From positions 855,001 to 902,500 of the forward strand of contig JACVTC010000035.1 in NCBI GenBank assembly GCA_016946835.1: a DNA stretch of 47,500 bases, given 5' to 3'. Numbering within the stretch: the first letter of the stretch is position 1; every line of letters starts with the position of its first letter. Below the pieces are notes generated by a model. That model was not told the DNA's origin. It saw only the letters and a list, made by a program, of their open reading frames with translations, and did no database searches. Below are positions 12,175-23,625 of this stretch, one piece after another. This DNA is from Neocallimastix lanati (nom. inval.). Lineage: Eukaryota; Neocallimastigomycota; Neocallimastigomycetes; Neocallimastigales; Neocallimastigaceae. The position numbers and the translations under genes were made by a program.

Positions 12175-12705
12175 TTATAAAAGTGCGTTAGAAGCAATAG
12201 CCTCTAACTTTTCCCATTCCTCGATAATAACACCGCGTCTATTATTGTGAGTAATAATTTCAGTATTAGTGTTATCAACCGAATCTGTATTTGTCATTTC
12301 ACCAGGAAGTGAAAATCCATGCCTTATCATTTCGACGTCGACGCTCTCGACAACGGTAGATTCAATGGAATACAATTTCATCATCAATCTAAAAGATCGA
12401 CAAATTAATGGTATTACATTTGTTAGAAACTCCGCAATCCCCACAAAATACGGAACAGTTGACGAAGTTGAACTTTGTTTAAAAATATTTTCAACTAATT
12501 GTTTTTGTTCCCCATCATTAACTTTAATTTTTGAATATATTGAACGCCCGCCAAGAAGAGCACTCAATATATAATAATAAATATTATTATCATAATCCTT
12601 TTCTGAATCTAAAGAAACATCCAAGGATTTTTGTTCAATTATCATTGCAAACTTCAAAAAGAGATCATCTAGAAAAGGTAAAGATTTATTTCTGTAATTT
12701 TCCAA
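12175..12705 (-). pseudogene. ORF2 C-terminal tail domain of LINE copy D
   Basis: A 176-codon open frame following the zinc knuckle. It contains LLGGRSIYSK, GEQKQLVENIFKQSS, VGIAEFLTNVIP and VDVEMIRHG, each of which aligns with copy E (LLGGTLVLNE, GEQRQLNELLFKGSS, VGLAEFLTSAKP, VDVVLIRH). The shared pattern defines a C-terminal domain typical of this LINE group. Confidence 0.75.
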
Positions 12706-13518
12706 TTCTTTATAGGCAAAGATCCAGTGAGAAAAGCTAGGTACACTAACACCACAACAAGGGCAACATTTAGGGCAATCTTCTGAGACGATTTTTCTTT
12801 TAATGGAAATACTAATGTCAAATTTAAAACCACACCTAATACGAGAAATCCAAAAGAATCACAACTGATACTTAGGATATTGAAATGTTAAGTTTCTAAT
12901 TTCTGAAATAAATCCAAAATCATTCTCCTTGTAAATAATTGCTTTTTTAGCTTTTGAGGGTTTGAAGACATCTCTTTCCCAATAAAACTTTTTTATTTCA
13001 CTTGTTTTCTTACCATTTAATTTCTTATCCAAAGTCCTTGATTATTTAGTCCATGAGTAATGTGACATAGTAGGAATATTATTAGTGAGATGTTTAATAA
13101 TACATGATGAATTTTTCCATTTTCTAAAGCATCGTAATTGAGATATAGCACAGATAGCTGAAAGAAGAGGTATTCTCAATTCACGAGTAATATCATAGAG
13201 ACTAACAGAAGAATTGCGATATTTAAATCCATAAGTCATCTATTAATAATTTTTTGAGCTTTATAACATCTGCTCTTATTTGAACCAAAGAGAGGAACAA
13301 TGAAAAGTAAGATAAATGAAATTTCCTTTAAATGTCACAATTTTTTTTTTTTTTTTTTTTTTTTTTAGACAGGGAAGAGAATACACTTCCAAAACTTTAT
13401 TAAATTTTATTTTAAAAAATACATGTAGGTGAAAAGTACATTTGAAATTAAAAATAAAAAATTTAAAAAATAAAAAAATAAAAAAGCTCGAAAATACTAT
13501 GCATTTCGGCAAGTTGTA

Positions 13519-14872
13519 CTATGCGGAAATTTTTCCCTTCCTAACAAATAAAAAAGAAATAAAACCTAGAAGTAACATCTTTAAAATAGATAGTGTGGTG
13601 TCCACTAAACTCTCTCCGGATTCATCATCTTTTGAACTACTAGGGCAAGATTCATCCTTCGTAGAAATAGATGCTGATCCTGTATTATCATTATGCCTTA
13701 TCAGTACGACATCGACGCTCTTGAATAAGTTTGGTATTTTGCAATACTTATCAAATAATAGCTCAAACGAACTACTTATGATAGGTTTTGCACTAGTTAA
13801 GAATTCCGCCAAGCCCACAATTTTTGGAACAGGTGACTCAGATGAACCTTTGAAAAGAAGTTCATTTAATTGTCTCTGTTCCCCACTATCGAACTGTAGC
13901 TCATTTAAAACTAAAGTCCCACCAAGAAGGAACAAGTATATATAATGATTGATATAATCTTCAAAATTAGAAATAGAGTCATAGGAAGAAAGAGGATTAA
14001 ACGCTCTAATCTTCCTAAGGAATAAAACATAGAGGTCATCGATGAAATTTAAAGAATTCCATCTAAAAGATGCAAGAGCATCGCATTTAAAAATCCAATG
14101 TTCAAAAGATTGTTTATTTTCGCCACAACAGGGGCAAGACTTGGGACAATCTTCTGAAACTCTACCCATTCTAATAGCAATAGTAGTATTGTATTTATAA
14201 CCACAGCGTAAATGTATAATCCACGAAAACCCTAAGTTGAATTGGGGATATTTTAAGCTAAGCATAATTATAGCTTTATTGTTTGAGAACTTATTACGAT
14301 CGTAATTTTGACCTTTAATACCTTGAAATTTGGAAACTGATTTCCAGTAACGTTCTAAAATATCGTCATATTTTTCACATTTATATTTTTTGATTTCTTT
14401 ATACAGTGTTCTTGATTCTTTAGTCCAGGAATAATGATGCATTTTGGGAATAGATTTAATAAGATCCTTTATAATACAGTTTGATTTACTCCATTTTGCA
14501 AAAGATTTAATCTGTAAGGCTGCGCAGACACCAGCAATAGGAGGAATGCTTAGATCTCGAGATAGAGCATAAGTACTCATAGTAGAATTATGTCTAATAT
14601 AGTCATTGTCTTCTGAACTTGTTTTACCATTTTTAGAGAAGGAGCCGATACACCAAAATAGACCAGTATTAATTAATGTTTGAATTCTGGCCGTTCTAGA
14701 TTTGTTTGAACCAAGTAAAGGAGAATAATAAATTACTTTACTAATAACAAAGGATTGAAGAACTTTTTTCTTGTATGCAATAGGGATAAGTTTATTTGAG
14801 AAGAAATGTGTAAATGAAAGAAGGGATTTTCTAACTTTAAAATGCATGTGAGATATAATGTGTTTAAGTAAG
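13519..14872 (-). pseudogene. ORF2 C-terminal half of LINE copy E (open frame, no RT)
   Basis: About 450 codons without a stop. The order is: thumb/connection region (FVISKVIYYSPLLGSNKSR), a Trp/Tyr-rich block (SIPKMHHYSWTKESRTLY), then a canonical CX2CX8HX4C zinc knuckle (CPCCGENKQSFEHWIFKC, about 14085-14140). The tail domain (LLGG ... GEQRQLNELLF ... VGLAEFLTSAKP) ends in a Ser/Asp-rich stretch. RT and endonuclease lie upstream of the truncation and are absent. Knuckles of this type in LINE ORF2 proteins are thought to bind nucleic acid. Probably not translated usefully. Confidence 0.85.
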
Positions 14873-14887
14873 AGGGTTAGGGGTTAG
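14873..14887. repeat. Telomere-like 15-mer at LINE 5' junction
   Basis: The plus strand reads AGGGTTAGGGGTTAG, about two TTAGGG-type units. It lies exactly between the truncated body of LINE copy E and the duplicated internal segment. It is too short to be a real interstitial telomere and may be filler DNA or chance. Confidence 0.5.
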
Positions 14888-15165
14888 ACAATCTTCTGAA
14901 ACTCTACCCATTCTAATAGCAATAGTAGTATTGTATTTATAACCACAGCGTAAACGTATAATCCACGAAAACCCTTGAAATTTGGCAACTTAAATGTCAC
15001 AATCAAATAGATATAATACTTGTTTCATTCGATGTACTAGGAAATTCACCATTCCAAGTTCTAGAGAATATCTTCTGTAATCAATTTAAACCAGAAGCAG
15101 AATTATTTTCTGAATTTTCGTCATCAGGAGTAATTTAAGCTTTATAAAATTCAATAAGAATTCCA

Positions 15166-15734
15166 TCTGCGATGAAATTTAGGAAATATGTTGATGAAAA
15201 TGGTATAATTTATAGTTTATATTAAAAACACTATTATAACAAATAATTTAAATAATTTACACAATATAATATTAATTCAAATAAATATTTATATAAACTT
15301 TTTTTTTTTTTTTTAATTTTTTTTATTTATATGCTTTTTTTAATAATTATTTTAATTATTCTGTTCTATTTAAAAAATAAAAAAAATAATTTAAAAACTT
15401 TAAATTATATATATACAATTATGTTTAATTTATGTAACAAAATAAAATTAAAAATGAAAATCATAGAGACTTTTTTATGAATTTCCATTTCATTTATATT
15501 ATTATATCGATTATTATTTTTTTATGATAACTTTAATTATGATTATACGTGATTATTTTTTACTACATTTTATTTAATTTAATTTTTTTTTTTTTTTTGA
15601 TTTGTATTCTTTTATCTTTTTTTTTTTTTAATTTTTTTTTAATTTATTTATTTGCACTTGTTTTGCTTAAATTTTTAATTAGTAATCTCTTATTTTTTAT
15701 TTTATTTTCATTACTTATTAAAAAATTTACTGGC
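15166..15734. other. Intergenic, downstream of BiP
   Basis: AT-rich and T-rich on the plus strand (15299-15314 and 15584-15640). It holds the BiP 3' UTR next to the stop codon. No other gene is seen. Confidence 0.6.
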
Positions 15735-17723
15735 TTAGAGTTCATCGTGATCCGGAATGTCCTCGTCTTCCATAGTAGCATCACCTTGCTTTCCGTAAAG
15801 CTTAGAGGTAATACCATTAACAATACTTTCAACTTCAGACTTTTGTTCATCAAAGTCTTCCTTGACAGCAGTGTTACCATTTTCATCTAACCAAGTAATC
15901 TTTTCTTCAACAACATCAAGAATCTTCTTCTTATCATCATCGGAAATCTTAGAACCTAAACCTTCACTATCATTAACTTGGTTTTTAATAGTGTAAAGGT
16001 AATTTTCAAGAGTGTTCTTAGATTCAATCTTTTCCTTTAATAATTTATCTTCTTCAGCAAATTGTTCAGCTTCAGCGACCATACGTTCAATTTCTTCTTC
16101 TGAAAGACGTCCTTTATCGTTAGTAATAGTAATAGATTCAGACTTACCAGTACCCTTATCTTCAGCTGAAACCTTTAAAATACCATTAACATCAATTTCA
16201 AATGTAACTTCAATTTGTGGAACACCACGTGGAGCTGGTGGAATATCCTTAAGTTCAAATTTACCTAAAAGATTGTTATCCTTAGTCATAGAACGTTCAC
16301 CTTCGTAAACTTGAATAAGTACAATAGATTGGTTATCAGCAGCAGTAGAGAAAATTTGTGACTTCTTAGTTGGAATTTGAGTATTTCTACCAATAAGCTT
16401 AGTCATAACACCACCAGTAGTTTCAATACCTAAAGTTAATGGGTTAACATCCAAAAGTAAAACGTTTGAAAGGTTTTCCTTGTCTTCACCTGATAAAACA
16501 CCACCTTGAACAGCAGCACCGTAAGCGACAGCTTCATCTGGATTAATACCCTTACTGGCCTTCTTACCATTGAAGAAATCTTCAATAAGTTGTTGAATCT
16601 TTGGAATACGAGTAGAACCACCAACTAAAACAATATCATGAATTTCATGTTTGCCAAGACCAGCATCCTTTAAAACCTTTTCAACTGGCTTAATAGTCTT
16701 CTTGAATAAGTCCATATTAAGTTCTTCGAACTTGGCACGAGTAAGAGATTCAGAGAAGTCTTCACCTTGGTAGAATGATTCAATTTCGATACGAACAGAC
16801 ATTTGAGAAGAAAGAGTACGCTTAGCCTTTTCAACTTCTCTCTTTAATTTACCAATAGCTCTTTGATCCTTAGAAACATCAACCTTAGCCTTACGTTGGT
16901 ATTGCTTAGTTAAGTATTCAATAACTCTGTTATCAAAATCTTCACCACCAAGGTGAGTATCACCAGAAGTAGCAAGGACTTCAAAGACACCATCATCAAT
17001 AGATAAAAGAGAAACATCAAATGTACCACCACCAAGATCGTAAACTAAAATGTTCTTTTCACCACCAGTTTTATCAAGACCGTAGGCAATAGCAGCGGCA
17101 GTTGGTTCGTTAATAACACGAAGAATGTTAAGACCGGCAATAGTACCTGCATCCTTAGTAGCTTGACGTTGTGCATCACTGAAGTATGCTGGAACAGTAA
17201 CTACAGCATGACCAACTGATTTACCAAGGTATGATTCAGCAATATTCTTCATTTTTTGAAGAATCATAGCAGAAATTTCTTCTGGAGAGAAGGTCTTTTC
17301 AGAACCCTTAACATTAACCTTAACAAATGGCTTATTATCCTTACTTACTACAGTAAATGGGAAATGCTTTAAATCCTTTTGAACTGCTGGTTCATCATAT
17401 CTTCTACCAATTAAACGCTTAATATCAAAAATAGTGTTCTTTGGATTTGATGGTGCTTGATTTTTAGCAGCATCACCAACCAATCTTTCTTCTTCAGTAA
17501 AAGCGACATATGATGGAGTAATACGATGACCTTGATCATTTGCTAAAATTTCAACTCTACCATTTTGATAGATACCAACACATGAGTATGTGGTACCAAG
17601 ATCAATACCAATAATTGGTCCCTTAACCTTTCCATCATCTTCAGAAGCAGCAAAAACCTTTGGTGCAGAGAAGGCAACAACTGAAGCAGCTGCGATTAAT
17701 AATTTTTTTATTGAAAATCTCAT
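15735..17723 (-). CDS. KAR2: BiP/Kar2, ER-lumenal Hsp70 chaperone
   Basis: A complete intronless 662-codon gene. The N-terminus is a signal peptide ([20 protein letters not shown]). The nucleotide-binding domain (about 36-415) shows [15 protein letters not shown], the [15 protein letters not shown] block, [14 protein letters not shown] and [14 protein letters not shown]. The substrate-binding domain and helical lid follow, and the protein ends DHDEL, the ER retrieval signal used by many fungi. The length is normal for BiP. The family binds nascent and misfolded proteins in the ER lumen through ATP cycles, works in translocation and ER-associated degradation, and restrains the unfolded-protein-response sensor. 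The coding sequence is clearly GC-richer than its surroundings and favours G/C-ending codons such as AAG and GTC, as expected for an abundant protein. The leader just upstream is purine-rich. I could not pick out an unfolded-protein-response element. Identity is near certain. Confidence 0.99.
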   Translation of the reverse strand: MRFSIKKLLIAAASVVAFSAPKVFAASEDDGKVKGPIIGIDLGTTYSCVGIYQNGRVEILANDQGHRITPSYVAFTEEERLVGDAAKNQAPSNPKNTIFDIKRLIGRRYDEPAVQKDLKHFPFTVVSKDNKPFVKVNVKGSEKTFSPEEISAMILQKMKNIAESYLGKSVGHAVVTVPAYFSDAQRQATKDAGTIAGLNILRVINEPTAAAIAYGLDKTGGEKNILVYDLGGGTFDVSLLSIDDGVFEVLATSGDTHLGGEDFDNRVIEYLTKQYQRKAKVDVSKDQRAIGKLKREVEKAKRTLSSQMSVRIEIESFYQGEDFSESLTRAKFEELNMDLFKKTIKPVEKVLKDAGLGKHEIHDIVLVGGSTRIPKIQQLIEDFFNGKKASKGINPDEAVAYGAAVQGGVLSGEDKENLSNVLLLDVNPLTLGIETTGGVMTKLIGRNTQIPTKKSQIFSTAADNQSIVLIQVYEGERSMTKDNNLLGKFELKDIPPAPRGVPQIEVTFEIDVNGILKVSAEDKGTGKSESITITNDKGRLSEEEIERMVAEAEQFAEEDKLLKEKIESKNTLENYLYTIKNQVNDSEGLGSKISDDDKKKILDVVEEKITWLDENGNTAVKEDFDEQKSEVESIVNGITSKLYGKQGDATMEDEDIPDHDEL

Positions 17724-20575
17724 TTTTTTTTATTTATATATTTTATTTTATTTTTTTTCTATTTCTCTCTTTTGTTTACTATTATAATAAATATTTATAT
17801 TTATATTATTAAAAAAACAAATATTATTAGTATAATTATTTCTACCTTTCTATAACTATCTTTTTTATAATTAAATATATATACTACTCTTTTTAATTTC
17901 TATTATACTAAAAATATTAATTTAAAAATATTTAAATTTTCTATTTACTTTCTCTTTAATTTTTTTTTTTTTTTTTTTAATTTTATTTTTAGGATTTATA
18001 AATTAAAATAAAAATACTATTATTGATTAAATTTGAAAAAAAAAAAAAGGATTTTATTTAAATATTTATATTTTTTTTCAATATAAAAAACAGATTTATT
18101 AATAATTATAAAGTATTATTTTAAATTAAAAAATTTCTATTATAATATGGAAGGTACAAGAAAGAACGCTTTTTTAATATTATTTATATTATAATATATT
18201 ATATAATATATTATAATTTATATATTGTAATATATTAAATATATATATTATTTAAAATATTGTAATATTGAAATATTTTAATTAATAATTTTATAATCAA
18301 ATAAGATTTTTACAAATAATTTAGAAAAGAAATAATGTAATACATAAATATAATTTATAAATAAATAAAATATATAATATTTAAATATTAATGTACATAT
18401 AAAAATATTTCCAAAAAGTAAAATATAATAAATATTAATAATATTAAATATTATAATTCGTTATTAATTAGTAACCAAACTTTATTAACCATAAATTCTT
18501 ATTTTATCATAGTGAAAATATTAAAATAAAAATATTATATGAATTTTTTTTTACTCTGTTGTGATGATCTTAATGGTCAGTTTTTTATTAATTATTAAAT
18601 TATGTATATATAATATATATTAAAAAAAATATGAAACTTTATATATATTACAATATATTTATAATTAAATTATGTTTTAATAAACGTTTAATATTATAAT
18701 TGTATAAGAAATCTTTAATAAATAAATAGGTAATTATTGTAAAGTTTTAAGATTAATAATAATTAATTAATAAAGGAGAAAGGAGAAAAAGAGAAGCCTT
18801 TTAGAATAAAAGAATTTAAAAAAAAAAAAAAAAAAAAAAGACTAAGAGATAAAAATTGAAAATTATATTATTATTAGTAGTTATTTTTAAATAATATTTT
18901 TTTAAGTTTAATTAATAATATAATAATCTATTTTTTATTCCACATTTATCCATTATTAACCAATTAATGAAATAAATGAATTATTAAAATTTATATCAAA
19001 TTATTACTAATATATGAAAATATATATATATATATTTATTTTTTTGCTTATTTATTTATTTATTTTTTCTACCTTATACTAATATATAAAATTAAATATA
19101 AATATTTATTTATTTTATTTATTTATTTATTTTTTCTATACCTTTAACTCATTTAAATATTATTTAAATATTGATAATATTAATAATTCAAAATATGTAA
19201 ACTATATATTTTATGAAATAAATTATATCTAAAAGAAATATATATATATCAAAAATATTTCAATAGAAAAAAGAAAAAAAATATTTTTCATCTTTTCTTT
19301 TTTCTATTATTGGTATTGTAAAATGTTATTGTTACATGATCTTTAATTATATAAAATATTTTAAAAATTCGGGTCTCTAAATCAATATAAAAATTATTTT
19401 TTTTCATTAAATCAAATGGTTAAAAGGTATTTGAAAAATTTTACTATTTTTAATAAATATTTATTTTTACTTATTATTATTATCTTTTAATATTGATTTT
19501 ATTATAAAAATAAATTTATTTAAACTTTAATTATACATGTATATAAAATATAAATATAAAATATAATAATTATTCAAATGTAATTTTTATTTTTATTTTT
19601 TTTTTTTTTTTTTTTTTTTTTTTGATATTTTAAAAATTCATTTAATTCATATTAAAGAAATTAAATAATATTAAAGTTAAATAATTATAACTTGGTAATA
19701 AATAAGTATATCTTTTTATTAAATATATACCATTATTATCACAAAGATTATAATTATTGGATTTATAAAAAAAAAAAAAGACCTAATTTAGAAATGTATT
19801 TCTTTTTATAATGTTATGATTTTAAAAAACAATTTCTATCAGATATTACTATAAATAAATAATAGATATAATTCATATTTATACTAATACTGGACTCAGC
19901 TGTTCTTTCTTTATTATCTATTTGAATATGAATAATATTTTTCCAAATAATTTAAATATAATGTTAATAACATATTTTTCTCATAAATTCAGTCCTATTA
20001 TAACAAAATAGAAAATAATCAAAAAATTTATTTTTATTCAATGCTCAAAATATCTCATAAAAATTACTCAGAACATTCATTATTTTTACTAATCTTATTA
20101 AAATGAAATAATCATATTATTATTAGTAAAATAAAAATATGAATATTATAATATTTCTAAGAAATATGTACTATTTCAATTTTAAATAAATAATTATAAA
20201 TAGAAAGTTAGAACAATTGTTAAGTATTTTATTTCATTTTAAACTTTAATTATGACTAAATATATATATAATATATAACATTTAATTATATATTTTTATT
20301 AATGACATAGATTATACTCATTGGTTACCATTAATTTTTATATTGATATAAAAATTTTTTAATTATAGAAAAAAAAAAGGAAATGACTAATTAAAAAGAA
20401 ACAACTGGAATATTGAAGAAAAATAAAAATATACAAATTATAAAATAAAAATTACAACAAAAATAAAATTTAGTTTAAAAAAATAAAAGTTAAATGAGAA
20501 ATGAAAAAAAGATAATATATCTTTTTAAATTAATTACGGATTAAATAATTTTAAAATTTTTTTATTTTATTTCAT

Positions 20576-20622
<47 letters not shown>

Positions 20623-20937
20623 AGTCGTAAAATCAATTTATTTTATACATATACTTTTATTATTACTTAACCAATTGACTAAAAATGTTATATTATTTTA
20701 ATATATTATTAAATAAAGTTTATTGATATTTTTCTCAATTAGTAACTTTAATAAATATATAATATCTATCTTAATTAGAAATCTTGATTAATTTTTAACC
20801 ACGTAATAATAAATAAAATTTTATATATAAAATTAAGATATGATCTTAATTAAATAAAAAATAATAAAAAATAATTAGATTAATCAATGAAACTTTAATT
20901 ATTCTTTTTTTCCTTTAAATTGATCTTAAAAAAGGAT
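17724..20937. other. AT-rich intergenic region, including BiP promoter side
   Basis: No open frame or RNA gene is supported. The first few hundred bases must hold the BiP promoter. Several pure A or T runs are present (for example 18818-18839, 19599-19623 and 20608-20623). Confidence 0.6.
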
Positions 20938-21211
20938 TTAATTATTTATTATTTATTATTTATTATTTATTATTTATTATTTATTTATTATTATTATTAT
21001 TATTATTTATTATTTATTATTTATTATTTATTATTTATTATTTATTATTTATTATTTATTATTTATTATTTATTATTTATTATTTATTATTTATTATTTA
21101 TTATTTATTATTTATTATTTATTATTTATTATTTATTATTTATTATTTATTATTTATTATTTATTATTTATTATTTATTATTTATTATTTATTATTTATT
21201 ATTTATTATTT
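20938..21211. repeat. Heptanucleotide minisatellite (TTATTTA)n, block 1
   Basis: About 37 near-perfect 7-bp units of the ATTTATT type, with a short ATT-triplet interruption at about 20989-21006. Three units encode one heptapeptide in every frame, so it forms long spurious open frames (YYLLFII). Confidence 0.95.
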
Positions 21212-21253
21212 CTTAGTTGTTATTTATTGTTTATTATTAATAAATACTCTTTT

Positions 21254-21462
21254 TATTATTTATTATTTATTATTTATTATTTATTATTTCAATTATTTAT
21301 TACTTATTATTTATTATTATTTATTATTTATTATTTTATTATTATTTATTATTTTATTATTATTTATTATTTATTATTTATTTATTATTTATTATTTATT
21401 TATTATTTATTTATTATTTATTATTTATTTATTATTTATTATTTATTTATTATTTATTATTA
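21254..21462. repeat. Heptanucleotide minisatellite, block 2 (degenerate)
   Basis: The same 7-bp unit as block 1, mixed with 10- and 11-bp length variants (TATTTATTATT types). Separated from block 1 by about 40 bp of non-repeat sequence, so probably one array interrupted by mutation. Confidence 0.9.
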
Positions 21463-22264
21463 CATATATTTAATTATTAAGTTATTAGGGTTAAATCTAC
21501 ATTAGAATTAATAAATAATATAAATACAAATAATGTTGTGTATATATTATTGGTCAGATTTTATTCAATCATTATTAACCACATAATATATATGAGAATT
21601 AGATAAAATTACTATGAAAATAAATTATTGTAATATCAATATTTATTATTAAAAATTTTTTTTAAAAAATATTTATTATTATTATTATATAAATTACTAA
21701 TATATATGGAAAAATACATGTTTAAAACAATTATATAATTTTTGGTATTATTTATTATATTAAAATTTATTATAATTACTTATTTAATAGATTAATTTAT
21801 ATATATATATAGCATTTATGGATTATCCATATTTATTTATTATTTTAGGTGTGGATAATTTATAAAATAATTTGTATCTTTAAATAAACAAAATAAAATA
21901 ATTAATAAAAAAAATAATTAAAATAAAACTACTTACTATAAACAATAATATAATATTGATTTAATTGAAAAATATTAATATTTTATGATTAAAAATAATA
22001 ATTCAATCTATGTTTAAATATAATATTAAAGAATGTACTCTTAATTACAATTATTTTCAAATTTTTACTAATTAATAATTTCAATGATTTAATATTAACA
22101 TAATATTAGCATATAAAAATATTTTACCCAAATAGTTATAAATATAATATAATAGCAATTATATAGTAGTACTAATTAATAGTAGTAGTAAATATCAATA
22201 TAAAAAAAATAAAATAATATCAAAAAAATAGAAATTTTGCATCATCATTTTTTTTTTTTTTTTA
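21463..22264. other. AT-rich intergenic region
   Basis: No gene or recognisable element seen. Confidence 0.6.
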
Positions 22265-22497
22265 TAATTTAATCTAAAATGAAATCATTTTCTATTGAAA
22301 GCACCAAGGCTCATTGTCAAATAATGAAGAATTCATTTATTCATTTATAATATATATATAAGATAATTTCAAAGTATATACTTTGAAATTATCTTTTTTT
22401 TTAGATGAAAAATTAAATTTATTTTTTCTATTAATAATAATATGTTCTATTCCTCGATTATTTTCATTTATTTCAATATTTTATTCTCTTCCATTTA
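22265..22497 (-). pseudogene. FLYWCH-type zinc-finger fragment (Mutator-like relic), copy 2
   Basis: The minus strand from about 22480 encodes EINENNRGIEHIIINRKNKF followed by NFSSKKKDNF. It aligns residue by residue with the FLYWCH relic at 29370-29574 (EISKTNRGKEQIILNRKYKF). The domain is then broken by a perfect palindrome (22360-22395) and AT repeats. A C-terminal-like piece follows (ALVLSIENDFILD, about 22267-22305). FLYWCH zinc fingers are common at the N-terminus of Mutator-like transposases. No TIRs or catalytic domain were found around this copy. Assignment rests on the pairwise match plus recalled family features. Confidence 0.6.
22360..22395. repeat. 36-nt perfect palindrome
   Basis: The 18-nt arms AAGATAATTTCAAAGTAT and its reverse complement abut with no loop. 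The right arm is the coding sequence of the FLYWCH fragment (KDNF); the left arm is its inverted copy. Could extrude a cruciform or form an RNA hairpin. Confidence 0.95.
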
Positions 22498-23625
22498 TTA
22501 TAAAATATTATAATTAAATAATTAAATATATATATTTAATTATATATATGGTTTAAAAGCTTTTAGATAAATATTTTATTATATAATATTTTTTAAAAAA
22601 AAACAAAATATTTCCTATATTATTTGTTATTAATAATAAGTTTTTTATTATATATTTAATCCACTAATAAATAAATTAATTTTTTTATAATTCGTTAAGA
22701 AAAAAATTTTTGTAATGTTATTATAATATTATTAGTATTAATACTTGCTAATTCTAAAATAAATAATATTATAGAATACAAATGATTGTATTATAATAAT
22801 AATAATAATTTATTTAATCCACAAATTAATTAATTATTTTTTTTTATAATTCGTAAAAAAAAAAAAAAAATTAAATTATTGAAATGTTTTTATAATACTA
22901 TTATTTATTGAAACTTGTTAATGTCAATACTAAAATGCTAATAATAATACTAATGATAATAAAGTTATAATGATTATAATATTAAGAATAATAATAATAA
23001 AGTCATAATATTAATAGTAATTATAATAATTTAAATTTTAATATATTCTTTTTTATAAATAATTGTATAAAACTAATAAAAAAAAATTATAAAGGATAAA
23101 AATATGTATTTATTGTAGATATAAATCATAATAATTATTAATTTATTAAATAATAATTTTTATTATTAGTATTAATATGATGATGATTTTTTTATTATTA
23201 TTATTGGTATATTATTAGTTTTTGTATTATAATGTTAGAATTAATAATATTATTGTAATTATAATTATAATTTAAAATATATATTTCTTCTAAAGAAATA
23301 TATATTTCAATAGTAATATTATTTGTTATATAATTAATTTTTATATAAATAAAATTTTTTAAATAAAAAAAAAAAAATTTTGTCATAATAATTAAAGATA
23401 TAATTTAAAATATATTTAATATAAATATATTAAAAAATATATATATAATATATGAAATAAGATTTTATATATTCAGTAAATCAATACTAATTTATTAATA
23501 TTATAAAGCCTTGTAAATGTACTTGTTTTATTAAAAGACCAGAAATATCTATTTCTTATGGAGAAAACAAGAAAATTTTAGGAATTATATTTAATATAAA
23601 AAATTTTATTAATGAAATATAAATT
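22498..23625. other. AT-rich intergenic region
   Basis: Nothing coding seen. A smaller hairpin-forming sequence occurs near 23275-23308 (arms of ATATATTTCTT type). Confidence 0.6.

Larger units (their letters stand above)
13342..14989 (-). mobile_element. LINE copy E: young 5'-truncated insertion with 14-nt TSD
   Basis: A perfect 14-nt direct repeat TTAAATGTCACAAT flanks the element (13328-13341 and 14990-15003). The poly(A) tail is T to 13366, preceded on the minus strand by CTTCCCTGTCTA. The ORF2 C-terminal part (13519 to about 14872) is fully open, so this is the least decayed copy. Its 5' end is rearranged: after a telomere-like 15-mer (14873-14887) comes a near-exact copy of an internal segment (14887-14975 matches 14145-14233 with one mismatch; 14973-14990 matches 14321-14338 with one mismatch), in the same orientation. 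Confidence 0.9.
12025..15165 (-). mobile_element. LINE copy D: decayed, interrupted by copy E
   Basis: The tail is 43 uninterrupted T (12025-12067), preceded on the minus strand by AATAAAGTTATTCTCTTAG and TCTA. The ORF2 C-terminus is 12705-12175. Its zinc knuckle at about 12740-12790 reads CCPCCGVSVPSFSHWIFAY, where the last ligand Cys is Tyr. Further decayed ORF2 reaches 13341. Copy E (13342-14989, plus the second TSD to 15003) sits inside. D resumes at 15004-15165 as an N-terminal RT fragment (NGEFP...SIISI, and ADGILIEFYK with stops). RT between these parts was already deleted before E inserted. Confidence 0.75.

Noticed and set aside
13442-13945. 167-codon plus-strand open frame
   Set aside because: Antisense to the well-supported ORF2 C-terminus of LINE copy E.
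14873-14887. True interstitial telomere or chromosome-end fusion
   Set aside because: Only about two TTAGGG-like units and located inside a LINE rearrangement; kept only as possible filler.
18818-18850. A run followed by GACTAAGAGA, similar to the LINE D tail
   Set aside because: The run is A, not T, on the same strand as the motif, so it does not fit either orientation of that 3' end. Probably coincidence.
20920-21505. Long open frames of repeated YYLLFII peptides
   Set aside because: Translation of the heptanucleotide minisatellite; open in all frames with no coding evidence.
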